In this document: positions 35,573-43,410 of the stretch, one piece after another | Position numbering within the stretch: the first letter of the stretch is position 1 | Layout: every line of letters starts with the position of its first letter | Assembly (NCBI RefSeq): GCF_023701525.1 | Contig: NZ_JAMQAW010000091.1 | Span: 1 to 64,000, forward strand | Length of the DNA stretch: 64,000 bases | Origin: Streptomyces albipurpureus | GTDB lineage: Bacteria; Actinomycetota; Actinomycetes; Streptomycetales; Streptomycetaceae | Direction: 5' to 3' | Program-made: the position numbers and the translations under genes | The notes under the pieces: generated by a model | Seen by the model: the letters and a program-made list of their open reading frames with translations, nothing else | Told to the model about the DNA's origin: nothing | Databases searched by the model: none

Positions 35573-36682
35573 TCACAAGCCGCTCGCCTTCTTGCGGCGG
35601 ACGAGCAGGATCAGCACGGGCGCGCCGATGAATGCGGTCACGATGCCGACCTGGAGTTCTTGGGGGGACAGGACGATCCGTCCGACGGTGTCGGAGAGGA
35701 CCAGCAGAATCGGCGCGCAGACCATGGTGTAGAGCATGATCCAGCGCTGGTCAGGCCCGACGAACCAGCGTGCGATGTGCGGGATCATCAGGCCGACGAA
35801 GCCGATGGGACCGGCTGCCGCGGTGGCGGCCCCCGCCAGCAGGGTGACGGCGATGACCACCACCACACGGGTGCGGCCCACACTCGCGCCCAGGGACCGG
35901 GCGAGATCGTCACCGAGGGCGACCGCGTTCAGGGATCGTGCCGAGAGGAGGGCGAGCACCAGTCCCACCGTGATGAAGGGCAGGACGTTCCAGAAGGTGT
36001 CCCAACCCCGGGCGGCGAGTGATCCCGCGGCCCAGCCGCGCATCTCGTCGAAGACATCGGGCCGCAGCAGGGCGATCGCGGACGAGATTCCGGCGAGCAC
36101 CGCGCTCAGAGCGACACCGACGAGGGTCAGTTTGACGGGTGTCGCACCCGCCCGGCCCGCAGAGCCCAGTGCGTACACCGCCGTGGTGACGACGATCGCT
36201 CCGGCGAAGGACAGGGCGAGGTACCCCTCGAACGACGTCAGTCCCAGGAAGGCGATGCCCAGGGTGACGGCGAATCCGGCGCCCGCGTTGACACCGAGGA
36301 TGCCGGGGTCGGCCAGCGGATTGCGGGTGAGCGCCTGGATGAGGGCGCCGGAGACACCCAGGGCGGCCCCGACGATCAGCCCGAGCAGAGCGCGGGGCAC
36401 CCGGAGGTCACGCACGATGAAGGCGGCCTCCGACCCGTCAAAGGCGAAGAGCGCGTTCCAGACGTCCGGGAGGGGGAGGGACCTGGCGCCGATGGCCAGG
36501 CTTCCCAGCAGACACACCGCGAGGGTGACAACGGCGATCAGGAGTCCAAGGGAGCGGCCCGCGTTGGTACGGGCGAGTCCCGGGCGCTGGCCCTTCCCGT
36601 CGTCCCGGCCGGACGGCCCGGACGACGGGGCCTTTGCTCGTCCGGGCCGCCCGGCCGGAGCGGCGGCCACTGTGGTGCTCAT
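35573..36682 (-). CDS. FecCD-family iron-siderophore permease (second)
   Basis: 369 aa, about ten membrane helices. It has RVPRALLGLIVGAALGVSGALIQ and NPLADPGILGVNAGAG, then GPIGFVGLMIPHIARW, the same motif order as its partner. The N-terminal about 45 residues are basic and disordered. ATG at 36682 overlaps the SIP stop by 4 bases. Together with the next gene it would form the membrane channel for a ferric siderophore. Confidence 0.94.
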   Translation of the reverse strand: MSTTVAAAPAGRPGRAKAPSSGPSGRDDGKGQRPGLARTNAGRSLGLLIAVVTLAVCLLGSLAIGARSLPLPDVWNALFAFDGSEAAFIVRDLRVPRALLGLIVGAALGVSGALIQALTRNPLADPGILGVNAGAGFAVTLGIAFLGLTSFEGYLALSFAGAIVVTTAVYALGSAGRAGATPVKLTLVGVALSAVLAGISSAIALLRPDVFDEMRGWAAGSLAARGWDTFWNVLPFITVGLVLALLSARSLNAVALGDDLARSLGASVGRTRVVVVIAVTLLAGAATAAAGPIGFVGLMIPHIARWFVGPDQRWIMLYTMVCAPILLVLSDTVGRIVLSPQELQVGIVTAFIGAPVLILLVRRKKASGL

Positions 36683-37566
36683 AGCCCCAGACGCTCCAGC
36701 TGGCTTTCGTAGAGGTCACGTGCGAGTTCTTGGTCGGGAGTGCTCTCCCGGGCGCTGGTGAGACGGTCCATCGCGGCGGCGTCGAGGGCCTCGTAGCGCT
36801 TGAGCCACTCCTCTTGCCGGTACTTCCAGTAGCCGATCACCGAGTACCACTCGGTGGGCAAGCGGCGTTCATGGCGTAGATACCGCCGTGCGGTGCGCAG
36901 CTCCGTTGCCTCACCGGCCACCCAGACATAGGTGTCGGGCGCGATGGTGAGTTCGCGCAGCGCTTCGGTGATCGCACTGGGACCGATGCCGTTTCCCCGA
37001 CCGGGGATCCAGCGGACATCGAGCTGCTGGGCGGAGCTGGCGAGCTCGATGATGTGCGAGGCGTCGGCGACCTCGATGACGGCGGTGGCCTCGGTGGTGG
37101 GATCGAGCTGTTCCAGGAGGCGGCCGAGCGCCGGGAGGCCGGTGGCATCGGTGACGAAGATCTGTCGGGCGGCCCCGGCAGGGGGTTCGTACAGCCGTCG
37201 GGGTGTGCCGAAGACGATCCGGTTCCCAGGCCGGGCACCGGCCGCCCAGCTCGCCGCGCGGCCGTGTCCATGCAGGACGAAGTCGATGTCCACCTCGCCG
37301 GCCGCCGGGTCGAACCGGCGGATCGTGTACGGGGCGATGTGCGGGAAGCGGTCTTCGGGGTAGTGCCAGTTGCCGTCCTGGCCTATCTCCGGGATGACGG
37401 GTTCGGCGCCCTGGTCGGGGAAGTGGACGCGGACGTACTCGTCGCCCACCCGAGTCGAGGGGTAGCTGCGGAGCTCGTCGGCTCGGAGTGTGACGCGGGT
37501 CATCCCAGGTGACAGCGGGGCCAGCTGGGTCACCTCCGCGAGAACGTAGGCGGGTGTGTCGGTCAT
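36679..37566 (-). CDS. Siderophore-interacting protein (SIP, flavin ferric reductase)
   Basis: 295 aa of the ViuB/FpuA-like SIP family. The N-terminal FAD-binding barrel includes APYTIRRFDPAAGEVDIDFVLHG. The C-terminal NAD(P)H domain includes VWVAGEATELRTARRYLRHE and the family's WYSVIGYWKYRQEEW near the end. It reduces the Fe(III)-siderophore in the cytoplasm so that iron is released. The start at 37566 overlaps the binding-protein stop as ATGA. A much longer open frame exists upstream but overlaps the binding-protein gene and is not real. Confidence 0.95.
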   Translation of the reverse strand: MTDTPAYVLAEVTQLAPLSPGMTRVTLRADELRSYPSTRVGDEYVRVHFPDQGAEPVIPEIGQDGNWHYPEDRFPHIAPYTIRRFDPAAGEVDIDFVLHGHGRAASWAAGARPGNRIVFGTPRRLYEPPAGAARQIFVTDATGLPALGRLLEQLDPTTEATAVIEVADASHIIELASSAQQLDVRWIPGRGNGIGPSAITEALRELTIAPDTYVWVAGEATELRTARRYLRHERRLPTEWYSVIGYWKYRQEEWLKRYEALDAAAMDRLTSARESTPDQELARDLYESQLERLGL

Positions 37567-38582
37567 GACTTCGCCTTCGCGTCGATCTGCGCCAGGACCT
37601 TGTCCAACTGGTTCAAGTTCTCCGTGCCCCAGTTGAAGGAGGAGACCACGGCGGCCGGGACGTTCTCGAAGACCATCCCCTTCTTCACCGCCGGGAGGTT
37701 CTTCCACACGGTGTTCTTGGAGAGGGAGCTGACGAAGTCCTGGCTGCCGTGGGCGTGGATCAGGATCTCCGCGTTGGAGAGCTTGCCGATCTGCTCGATC
37801 GACAGCCACTGACTCACCGTGCCGGGTTCGCCCTTGTGCTCGCCCTTGGTGAAGGGACGGAACTTCGCTCCCACCGCGTCCCAGGCCGGGACATAGAAGT
37901 GCCCGGCGGGGTAGGTGCCCCAGGTGGAATGGTCCTGGCCGTAGCCGAACACGGCGATCTCGTTCTTCGACAGCACGTCGGCGTACTTGGTCTTGAGTTC
38001 GTCCGCGCGCTTTTTGAACGTCGCCTGCTGCTGCTTGCCCTCGTCGGCCTTGCCGACGGCTGCGGCGATCATCAACGATCGGTCTTCCCAGGCGCCGACC
38101 CCTGAGGCATCGAGTTGGACGACCGGGGCGATGCCCTGGAGCCGCTTGAGTTCGCCCTTCCTGAGGAAGCGCGTCTCCGCGAAGATCATGTCGGGATTCT
38201 GCTTCGCCACGGCTTCGATGTTCAGCTCGTAGTAGGTGCCGACGGTCGCGGTCTTCTTGAGTGCCTCGTGGTAGACCTTCGGTCGCAGGTCGGGGTCGGG
38301 GTCGTTGAAGCCTTCGACGACGCCGATCGGCTTGATGCCGAGGTCCACCAACGCGGCGGGGGAGTAGAAGTCGACGGAGACGATGCGTTCGGGCTTCGCG
38401 GGGACCTCTACCTCGCCGGCGATATCCGTGACGGTGCGGGTCTTGCTGCCCGCGTCCTTCCCCGAGTCCGCCGCATTGGCCGAGCAGGAGCTGATGGTCA
38501 ACACGGCGGCGGCGGTGACCGCCGTCAGTGTGAGGGACCTCAGTCTCAGCGATCGAGGCCCACGGGTGGTGCGGCGGTTCAT
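37563..38582 (-). CDS. Iron-siderophore binding lipoprotein
   Basis: 339 aa. It has a signal peptide with lipobox LTISSC (Cys near residue 33), followed by a linker and a FecB/FepB-like periplasmic-binding fold (VEVPAKPERIVSVDFYSPAALVDLGIKPIGVV near the start). It is exported and anchored to the membrane, binds the ferric siderophore and delivers it to the two permeases encoded downstream. It is the first gene of the operon and lies 52 bp from an iron box at 38634-38652, so it should be derepressed under iron starvation. Confidence 0.95.
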   Translation of the reverse strand: MNRRTTRGPRSLRLRSLTLTAVTAAAVLTISSCSANAADSGKDAGSKTRTVTDIAGEVEVPAKPERIVSVDFYSPAALVDLGIKPIGVVEGFNDPDPDLRPKVYHEALKKTATVGTYYELNIEAVAKQNPDMIFAETRFLRKGELKRLQGIAPVVQLDASGVGAWEDRSLMIAAAVGKADEGKQQQATFKKRADELKTKYADVLSKNEIAVFGYGQDHSTWGTYPAGHFYVPAWDAVGAKFRPFTKGEHKGEPGTVSQWLSIEQIGKLSNAEILIHAHGSQDFVSSLSKNTVWKNLPAVKKGMVFENVPAAVVSSFNWGTENLNQLDKVLAQIDAKAKS

Positions 38583-38633
38583 CGGACTCCTTCAGGGACG
38601 CCGCGCGGTGGTCAAAGGACCGGCAATTGCGGC

Positions 38634-38652
38634 TTAGGGCAGGCTTACCTAA
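38634..38652. promoter_or_regulatory. Iron box (DmdR1/IdeR operator)
   Basis: ttagggcaggcttacctaa matches the actinobacterial consensus TTAGGTTAGGCTAACCTAA at 16 of 19 positions and is near-palindromic. It sits 52 bp before the binding-lipoprotein start codon, at promoter distance. Iron-loaded DmdR/IdeR binding would repress the uptake operon. Confidence 0.88.
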
Positions 38653-38701
38653 GTAAGGTATCCCAGTTCCCATGAGGGTATGGCGACAGCCTGTTCTGGT
38701 T

Positions 38702-39628
38702 TTACGACACGGTTGCCGTCGAGGCTGACGGGGTCGTGGATGGTGTGCGGGGTCGGGGTGCGAGGGGTAAGGGGGTGGAGTCGTCCAGCCCGCTCACCGA
38801 GCGGAAGTAGGCGGCGGGCGTATGGCCGGTCACCTGGCGAAAGAGGTCGATGAAGGTGCTCGGGTTGGCATAGCCGAGTCGGCGGGAGACGGAGACGACA
38901 GGTCTGCCCGCCGCGATGTCGATGAGCGCGGAGCGAACCCGGACGAGGATGCGCCACTGGGTGAGGCTGACGCCGGTGTCCCGCTGGAACCACCGCATCA
39001 GGGTTCGGCCGCTCAGTCCCAACTCCCGCGCCCACTCCTCGGTGGTCCGGTTGTCCGCCGGGTCCGCGATGATCCTCTCCGCCACCAGACGCAACTCCGG
39101 CATCTTGGGCAGGGGGATGTCGAGCGAGGCCGCCTGTGCGGGCTTCAGGAGATCCACCCCCACCTGCTGGAGGCGAAGCCGCTCCGTATCGGGCATCGAG
39201 GTCCGCTGGTTGTGCAGCAGGATTTCGCGCAGCAGCGCACTCATCGGGATTCCGGTGACCGTGGGCCAGCTGATCTGGATGAGGGAGGGATTGAGATAGG
39301 TGGCATAGGTGATGGCGCCAGCGCTCGCCCGGACCCGATGCGGCATACCGGAGGGTAGCCAGATCCCCAGGGTGGGCGGTACGAGCCAGAGGTGTCCGGC
39401 GGCCTCGACCGTGACATTGCCCGTACTGGACCAGAGGAGTTCGGGCTCGTGGTGCGCCATCTCCTCCCACTCCATCGGCTCGGGCGTCGCGAAGGTGCCC
39501 GTGGTGAGGAGCCAGGGGTCGTCGACCTGCCGGTTCCCGGTGGGGACGTACTCGGTCCAGGCGTCGGGTTCCAGAGTGGGTGCACCCCAGAGCCGTACCG
39601 ACGATGGCTCTTGTCGCTTTACCGTCAT
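38702..39628 (-). CDS. AraC-family transcriptional regulator
   Basis: 308 aa. The N-terminal about 190 residues form a cupin-like sensor (VEAAGHLWLVPPTLGIWLPSG and MPHRVRASAGAITYATYLNP). The C-terminal 100 residues are the double helix-turn-helix: TTEEWARELGLSGRTLMRWF and VVSVSRRLGYANPSTFIDLF, then RQVTGHTPAAYFR. ATG at 39628 is chosen; the frame upstream contains a low-complexity GHGHGHG stretch and no homology. It lies directly before the siderophore-uptake operon on the same strand, 119 bp away. It may activate that operon, as some AraC regulators do on sensing a siderophore. Confidence 0.92.
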   Translation of the reverse strand: MTVKRQEPSSVRLWGAPTLEPDAWTEYVPTGNRQVDDPWLLTTGTFATPEPMEWEEMAHHEPELLWSSTGNVTVEAAGHLWLVPPTLGIWLPSGMPHRVRASAGAITYATYLNPSLIQISWPTVTGIPMSALLREILLHNQRTSMPDTERLRLQQVGVDLLKPAQAASLDIPLPKMPELRLVAERIIADPADNRTTEEWARELGLSGRTLMRWFQRDTGVSLTQWRILVRVRSALIDIAAGRPVVSVSRRLGYANPSTFIDLFRQVTGHTPAAYFRSVSGLDDSTPLPLAPRPRTPSTTPSASTATVS

Positions 39629-39690
39629 GTTTTGTGACGATACCTGGTTATGTCGAAGGGCTGGGGGGTGATCCGCCTGGCCTGGGGTCT

Positions 39691-39712
39691 GCCCATGCCC
39701 ATGCCCATGCCC
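39691..39712. repeat. Hexamer repeat (gcccat) upstream of the AraC gene
   Basis: Three copies of gcccat plus a partial fourth lie in tandem, 63-84 bp before the AraC start, in the presumed promoter region. Copy-number change here could alter promoter spacing. Confidence 0.7.
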
Positions 39713-39795
39713 TGAGCGGAGCCGTACTCGGTGTTCCGTGGCCTGGGGGCGGTGCGTCAAGGAGGGGCTCACCACGCCCGCTCCCGGGGTTGGAC

Positions 39796-40587
39796 CTACC
39801 AGGGCGCCGCCCCTTCACCGCGGGCCCAGGCCGTGAGCGCGTGGTGGTCGACGCAGACGATTCCGCACTGCTCGGCGTACTCCAGCGCGGGTTGGGTGAA
39901 CTCGCCGGTGGTGACGACGGCGGCGACTTGCGCCTCGTGCACGGAGAAGCAGGTGCCACCGAAGCGCTGCATATCTCCCGACCCGACCTTGTTGACCGGC
40001 CCGTAGCGCTTGCACTGGATGATGACCCGCCTGCCGTCCGGGGCTGTTGCCACCACGTCGGCGCCAAGGTCTCCAGCACCGCCCGTGACCTCGATGTCCC
40101 GACACCCGTCCCGTTCGCACAGCGCGGCGATGGCCACCTCGAAGGCTTCCGGGTCCATGGCCCCGAAGTCCCCGGGCTCAGCGGCGAGGACCTCGCCCTC
40201 CTGCTCCGCGGGCGTGACCTCCGGCTCGACGGGAGCCGGGGGCGCCGGCTCCGGTGACAGGGCCACCGGGTGCTCCGGGCCGAGCGGCGCCGGCGGCCGC
40301 TCGGAGTACGGCTCCGGGTGGTACGAGTGCGGATCGACACCGCGCCGCGGACCAACCCGGCGCCGCGACCGTATCCACAGAGCGAGAAGCAGCGCCCCAC
40401 CCACCAGGACCACGGGTCCGAACAACCGCTGCTGGCCTGCGGCTTGCAGCAAGGACTTCAGCAGCAGCCCCGCACCGCAGATCACCGCCGCGGCCAGCCC
40501 GAAGGCCAGGACGGTCTGACGCATGCTGAAGGCCGGTCTCCGGCGAACCGCTCTCGGCCGGCGCGCGGGTATCGTCATGAGCGGCAC
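39796..40587 (-). CDS. Membrane-anchored Mrr-like restriction endonuclease domain protein
   Basis: 263 aa. Two membrane helices lie near residues 25-70, followed by a long Pro/Glu-rich linker (to about 140). The C-terminal domain is of the Mrr-catalytic (PD-(D/E)xK) type: MDPEAFEVAIAALCERDG, GGAGDLGADVVATAPDGRRV, IIQCKRYG. D, QxK and surrounding residues of the nuclease core are present. The membrane anchor with this nuclease domain is common in actinomycetes, and the target is unknown. It may cut modified or foreign DNA at the membrane. The start is GTG at 40587 or ATG at 40578. Confidence 0.88.
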   Translation of the reverse strand: MPLMTIPARRPRAVRRRPAFSMRQTVLAFGLAAAVICGAGLLLKSLLQAAGQQRLFGPVVLVGGALLLALWIRSRRRVGPRRGVDPHSYHPEPYSERPPAPLGPEHPVALSPEPAPPAPVEPEVTPAEQEGEVLAAEPGDFGAMDPEAFEVAIAALCERDGCRDIEVTGGAGDLGADVVATAPDGRRVIIQCKRYGPVNKVGSGDMQRFGGTCFSVHEAQVAAVVTTGEFTQPALEYAEQCGIVCVDHHALTAWARGEGAAPW

Positions 40588-40904
40588 TCAACTCCCAGGG
40601 CAGTGTCAGTGTCACAAGATCGCTTCCTGTGCCCATCTGCCCGCCCCGATCGGGTTCAATCCGCGCCTCACGCTCCTTCAGAAGGCAGGCGCACGGCCGG
40701 TGTCGAGACGGCCCGGCCTGCCAGGGCGCCGGTCAGCCGGTCCGCTGACCGAGCCGCCGCTGACGTGCCGTTCCCTGGCTGCCGGCTTCGACGGGCGACC
40801 CCCGAGTGGGCCGTCCCACTGGTCCCCGGCGAGCCGCAGCCATGGGCGCCACGCGCTCGCACGGGTCCCAGTGGCGCCCGCGCGAGCGCTACTTACCGGC
40901 TGCC
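40588..40904. terminator. Intergenic region with hairpin after hypE
   Basis: gggcgccac (40844-40852) pairs exactly with 40871-40879. A second pairing, gcgctcgc (40853-40860) with gcgagcgc (40883-40890), overlaps it. Both lie about 15-60 bp past the hypE stop and can terminate the hydrogenase transcript. The rest of the 317 bp shows nothing I recognise, except the promoter region of the Mrr-like gene. Confidence 0.6.
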
Positions 40905-41978
40905 TCAGCAGATCCGCGGCAGTTGTTCGCCCAACGGCAGATCGACGACCCGGGTGCCACCGAACGCGGTACGCGCGACCACCATTCCCGGATGCTCCGT
41001 CAGGCACTCACCGATCACACTGGCCGAGGCACCCAGGGGATGGGCCCGCATCGCGGCGAGTACCGCGTCCGCGTGCTCGCGGGGGACAAAGGCAACGAGC
41101 TTGCCCTCATTGGCCACATACATCGGGTCAAGGCCCAGAATCGCACAGGCATTGGCGACTTGAGGGGGCACCGGCACCGCGCGTTCCTGGATGCGTACGC
41201 CAACGCCGGCCGCGGTGGCGATCTCGTTGAGGGACGCGGCCAAGCCGCCCCGGGTGGGGTCGCGCAGAACATGAAGATCGGGTGTGACCGCCAGCATCGC
41301 CTCGACCAGGCCACCGAGGGCCGCGCAGTCACTCTGCACCTCCACACCGAACTCCAGGCCCTCACGCACACTCATGATCGCCACGCCATGGAGCCCGATC
41401 TCACCACTGACGATCACCACATCGCCCGGCTGGGCGCGCTGCGGCCTGATGTCCACTCCGGGCGGGATCAGCCCGATGCCCGAGGTGTTGATGTAGATGC
41501 CGTCTCCGTGTCCGGCCTCCACCACCTTGGTGTCACCGGTCACCACCTCGACGCCCGCCGCGCGCGCCGCGGCACCGAGGGCCCTGGCGACCCTGCCGAC
41601 CAGTTCTGTCTCCACCCCTTCTTCCAGGATGAACCCGCACGACAGATACGCCGCCCGAGCTCCGCTCATGGCCAGGTCGTTGACGGTGCCATGGACCGCG
41701 AGGTCGCCGATGCTCCCCCCGGGGAAGAACAACGGCCGAACCACAAAGGAGTCCGTGGAGAAGGCGAGCCGGGCTCCGCCGAGGGTGAGCGTGGCACTGT
41801 CGCCGAGATCGGTGAGCGTTTGACCCCCGAAGGCCGGAACGAAGATGTGCTCGACCAACTCGGCCGACATGGCGCCGCCTCCGCCGTGCCCCATCACCAC
41901 CCGTGGATGGTCCCGCAGCGGCAGGGGGCAGCTCCAGCCGGAGAGATCCGGCGCCGCGGGCGCTTTGACATCGGACAC
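40905..41978 (-). CDS. hypE: Hydrogenase cofactor maturation protein HypE
   Basis: 357 aa. It dehydrates the carbamoyl group moved to its C-terminal cysteine, forming the cyanide ligand of the NiFe active site. The C-terminus ends PRIC, the required cysteine. The core has the PurM-like ATP-binding fold: VVMGHGGGGAMS, TDSFVVRPLFFPGGSIGDLAV, VVTGDTKVV, then LRDPTRGGLA. GTG at 41978 is chosen, 4 bases after the hypD stop. It is the last gene of the hydrogenase locus. Confidence 0.97.
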   Translation of the reverse strand: MSDVKAPAAPDLSGWSCPLPLRDHPRVVMGHGGGGAMSAELVEHIFVPAFGGQTLTDLGDSATLTLGGARLAFSTDSFVVRPLFFPGGSIGDLAVHGTVNDLAMSGARAAYLSCGFILEEGVETELVGRVARALGAAARAAGVEVVTGDTKVVEAGHGDGIYINTSGIGLIPPGVDIRPQRAQPGDVVIVSGEIGLHGVAIMSVREGLEFGVEVQSDCAALGGLVEAMLAVTPDLHVLRDPTRGGLAASLNEIATAAGVGVRIQERAVPVPPQVANACAILGLDPMYVANEGKLVAFVPREHADAVLAAMRAHPLGASASVIGECLTEHPGMVVARTAFGGTRVVDLPLGEQLPRIC

Positions 41979-41982
41979 GGTG

Positions 41983-43107
41983 CTAGCCAACGGGGTTCGC
42001 CTCCAGTGGGGTTGCCGGGTTGCCCAGGCGTCGATAGAGGTAGTACGCGGCACAGGCGCCCTCGCTGGACACCATGGTGGCGCCGAGGGGGGTGCGTGGA
42101 GTGCAGATGTTTCCGAAGGCCTCGCACTCGTTGGGTTTCAGTAGCCCCTGGAGCACTTCGCCGCTGCGGCACTCCGCGGGTTCGAGGGTGGCGATGTCAA
42201 CGACGTCGAAGCGGTACTCCGCGTCATGGTCGCGGTAGCGGGGGGAGAGCCGCCAGCCGCTGAGGGGGATGGTGCCGATCCCGCGCCAGGCCCGGTCGGT
42301 CACCTCGAAGACATCCTCCAGCATCGCGCGCGCCGCCGGATTGCCCTGCGGCTGCACCGCACGTGGATAGGCGTTGTCGACGGTGTGCTCGCCGCGCTCC
42401 AACTGGCCCACCGTCCGCCGGATGCCCTCCAGGATGTCGAGCGGCTCAAAGCCGGTGACGACGATCGGAACGCGATGACGTGCGGCCAGGGCCGGGTACT
42501 CGCCAGTGCCCATCACGCTGCACACATGCCCGGCGGCGAGGAAGCCCTGCACCCGGCACTCGGGTGACGTCATGATGGCCTCGATGGCGGGTGGTACCCG
42601 GACATGGGAGACCAGCATGCTGAAGTTGCGAATGCCCTGTTTCCGGGCCTGGTACACGGTCATCGCATTGGGCGGGGCGGTGGTTTCAAAGCCGATGCCG
42701 AAGAACACCACCTCGCGGTCCGGGTTCTCGCGCGCGATCCGCAGGGCGTCCAGTGGTGAGTAGACCACCCGGACATCGCCGCCCTCCCCTCGGACCCGGA
42801 AGAGGTCGCGCCCGGTGCCGGGCACCCGGAGCATGTCCCCGAAGGAACAGAAGATCACCCCGGGCCGAGAGGCGATCTCCAGGGCCTTGTCGATGATCTC
42901 CAGCGGGGTGACACACACCGGGCATCCGGGCCCATGGATCAGTTCCACCTCCTCGGGCAGCAACTGGTCGATCGCATGACGGATGATGGTGTGCGTCTGT
43001 CCACCGCACACCTCCATCAGCGCCCATGGACGGGTGACGGTGGCTCTGATGTCATCCAACAGGCCACGGGCCAACTCCGGGTTCTGGAACTCCTCCAGAT
43101 ACTTCAC
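41983..43107 (-). CDS. hypD: Hydrogenase maturation protein HypD
   Basis: 374 aa iron-sulfur protein, the scaffold on which the Fe(CN)2CO group is built with HypC. Conserved motifs are [34 protein letters not shown] and the C-terminal cysteine region ([16 protein letters not shown]...FGNIC). Its start overlaps hypC by 4 bases (ATGA). Confidence 0.97.
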   Translation of the reverse strand: MKYLEEFQNPELARGLLDDIRATVTRPWALMEVCGGQTHTIIRHAIDQLLPEEVELIHGPGCPVCVTPLEIIDKALEIASRPGVIFCSFGDMLRVPGTGRDLFRVRGEGGDVRVVYSPLDALRIARENPDREVVFFGIGFETTAPPNAMTVYQARKQGIRNFSMLVSHVRVPPAIEAIMTSPECRVQGFLAAGHVCSVMGTGEYPALAARHRVPIVVTGFEPLDILEGIRRTVGQLERGEHTVDNAYPRAVQPQGNPAARAMLEDVFEVTDRAWRGIGTIPLSGWRLSPRYRDHDAEYRFDVVDIATLEPAECRSGEVLQGLLKPNECEAFGNICTPRTPLGATMVSSEGACAAYYLYRRLGNPATPLEANPVG

Positions 43108-43397
43108 CGCTCCGCCTCCTCAGCTGTCGCGCTGTGCGCGGCCGACTCCCAGGGATCGCCGAACTCCTCCTGCAGAAGGCCGAGTTCCGCGAAGAGATCC
43201 AGTGTCTTGCGCGCCGACTCCTCGTCCAACCGCTGGAGCGCGAACCCGACGTGCACGATGGCGTACTCACCGACCGCGAGGTCCGGGAGGTACTCCAGGC
43301 ACACGTCCTTCACCACTCCACCGAAGTCCACAACGGCCATCCGGGTACCGTCACGCTCGTTGATCTCGATCACCCTGCCGGGCACCGCCAGGCACAT
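43104..43397 (-). CDS. hypC: Hydrogenase maturation chaperone HypC
   Basis: 97 aa. It begins MCLAVPGRV with the N-terminal cysteine that carries the iron group with HypD and hands it to the large subunit. The core motif [15 protein letters not shown] is present. The C-terminal about 20 residues are an acidic Ala/Glu tail. It lies 13 bp after hypF and overlaps hypD. Confidence 0.96.
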   Translation of the reverse strand: MCLAVPGRVIEINERDGTRMAVVDFGGVVKDVCLEYLPDLAVGEYAIVHVGFALQRLDEESARKTLDLFAELGLLQEEFGDPWESAAHSATAEEAER

Positions 43398-43410
43398 GGG
43401 CTGTCTCCTC

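Noticed and set aside
37567-38673. Long N-terminal extension of the siderophore-interacting protein
   Set aside because: The frame overlaps the binding-lipoprotein gene and gives a low-complexity product. The real start at 37566 has an ATGA junction.
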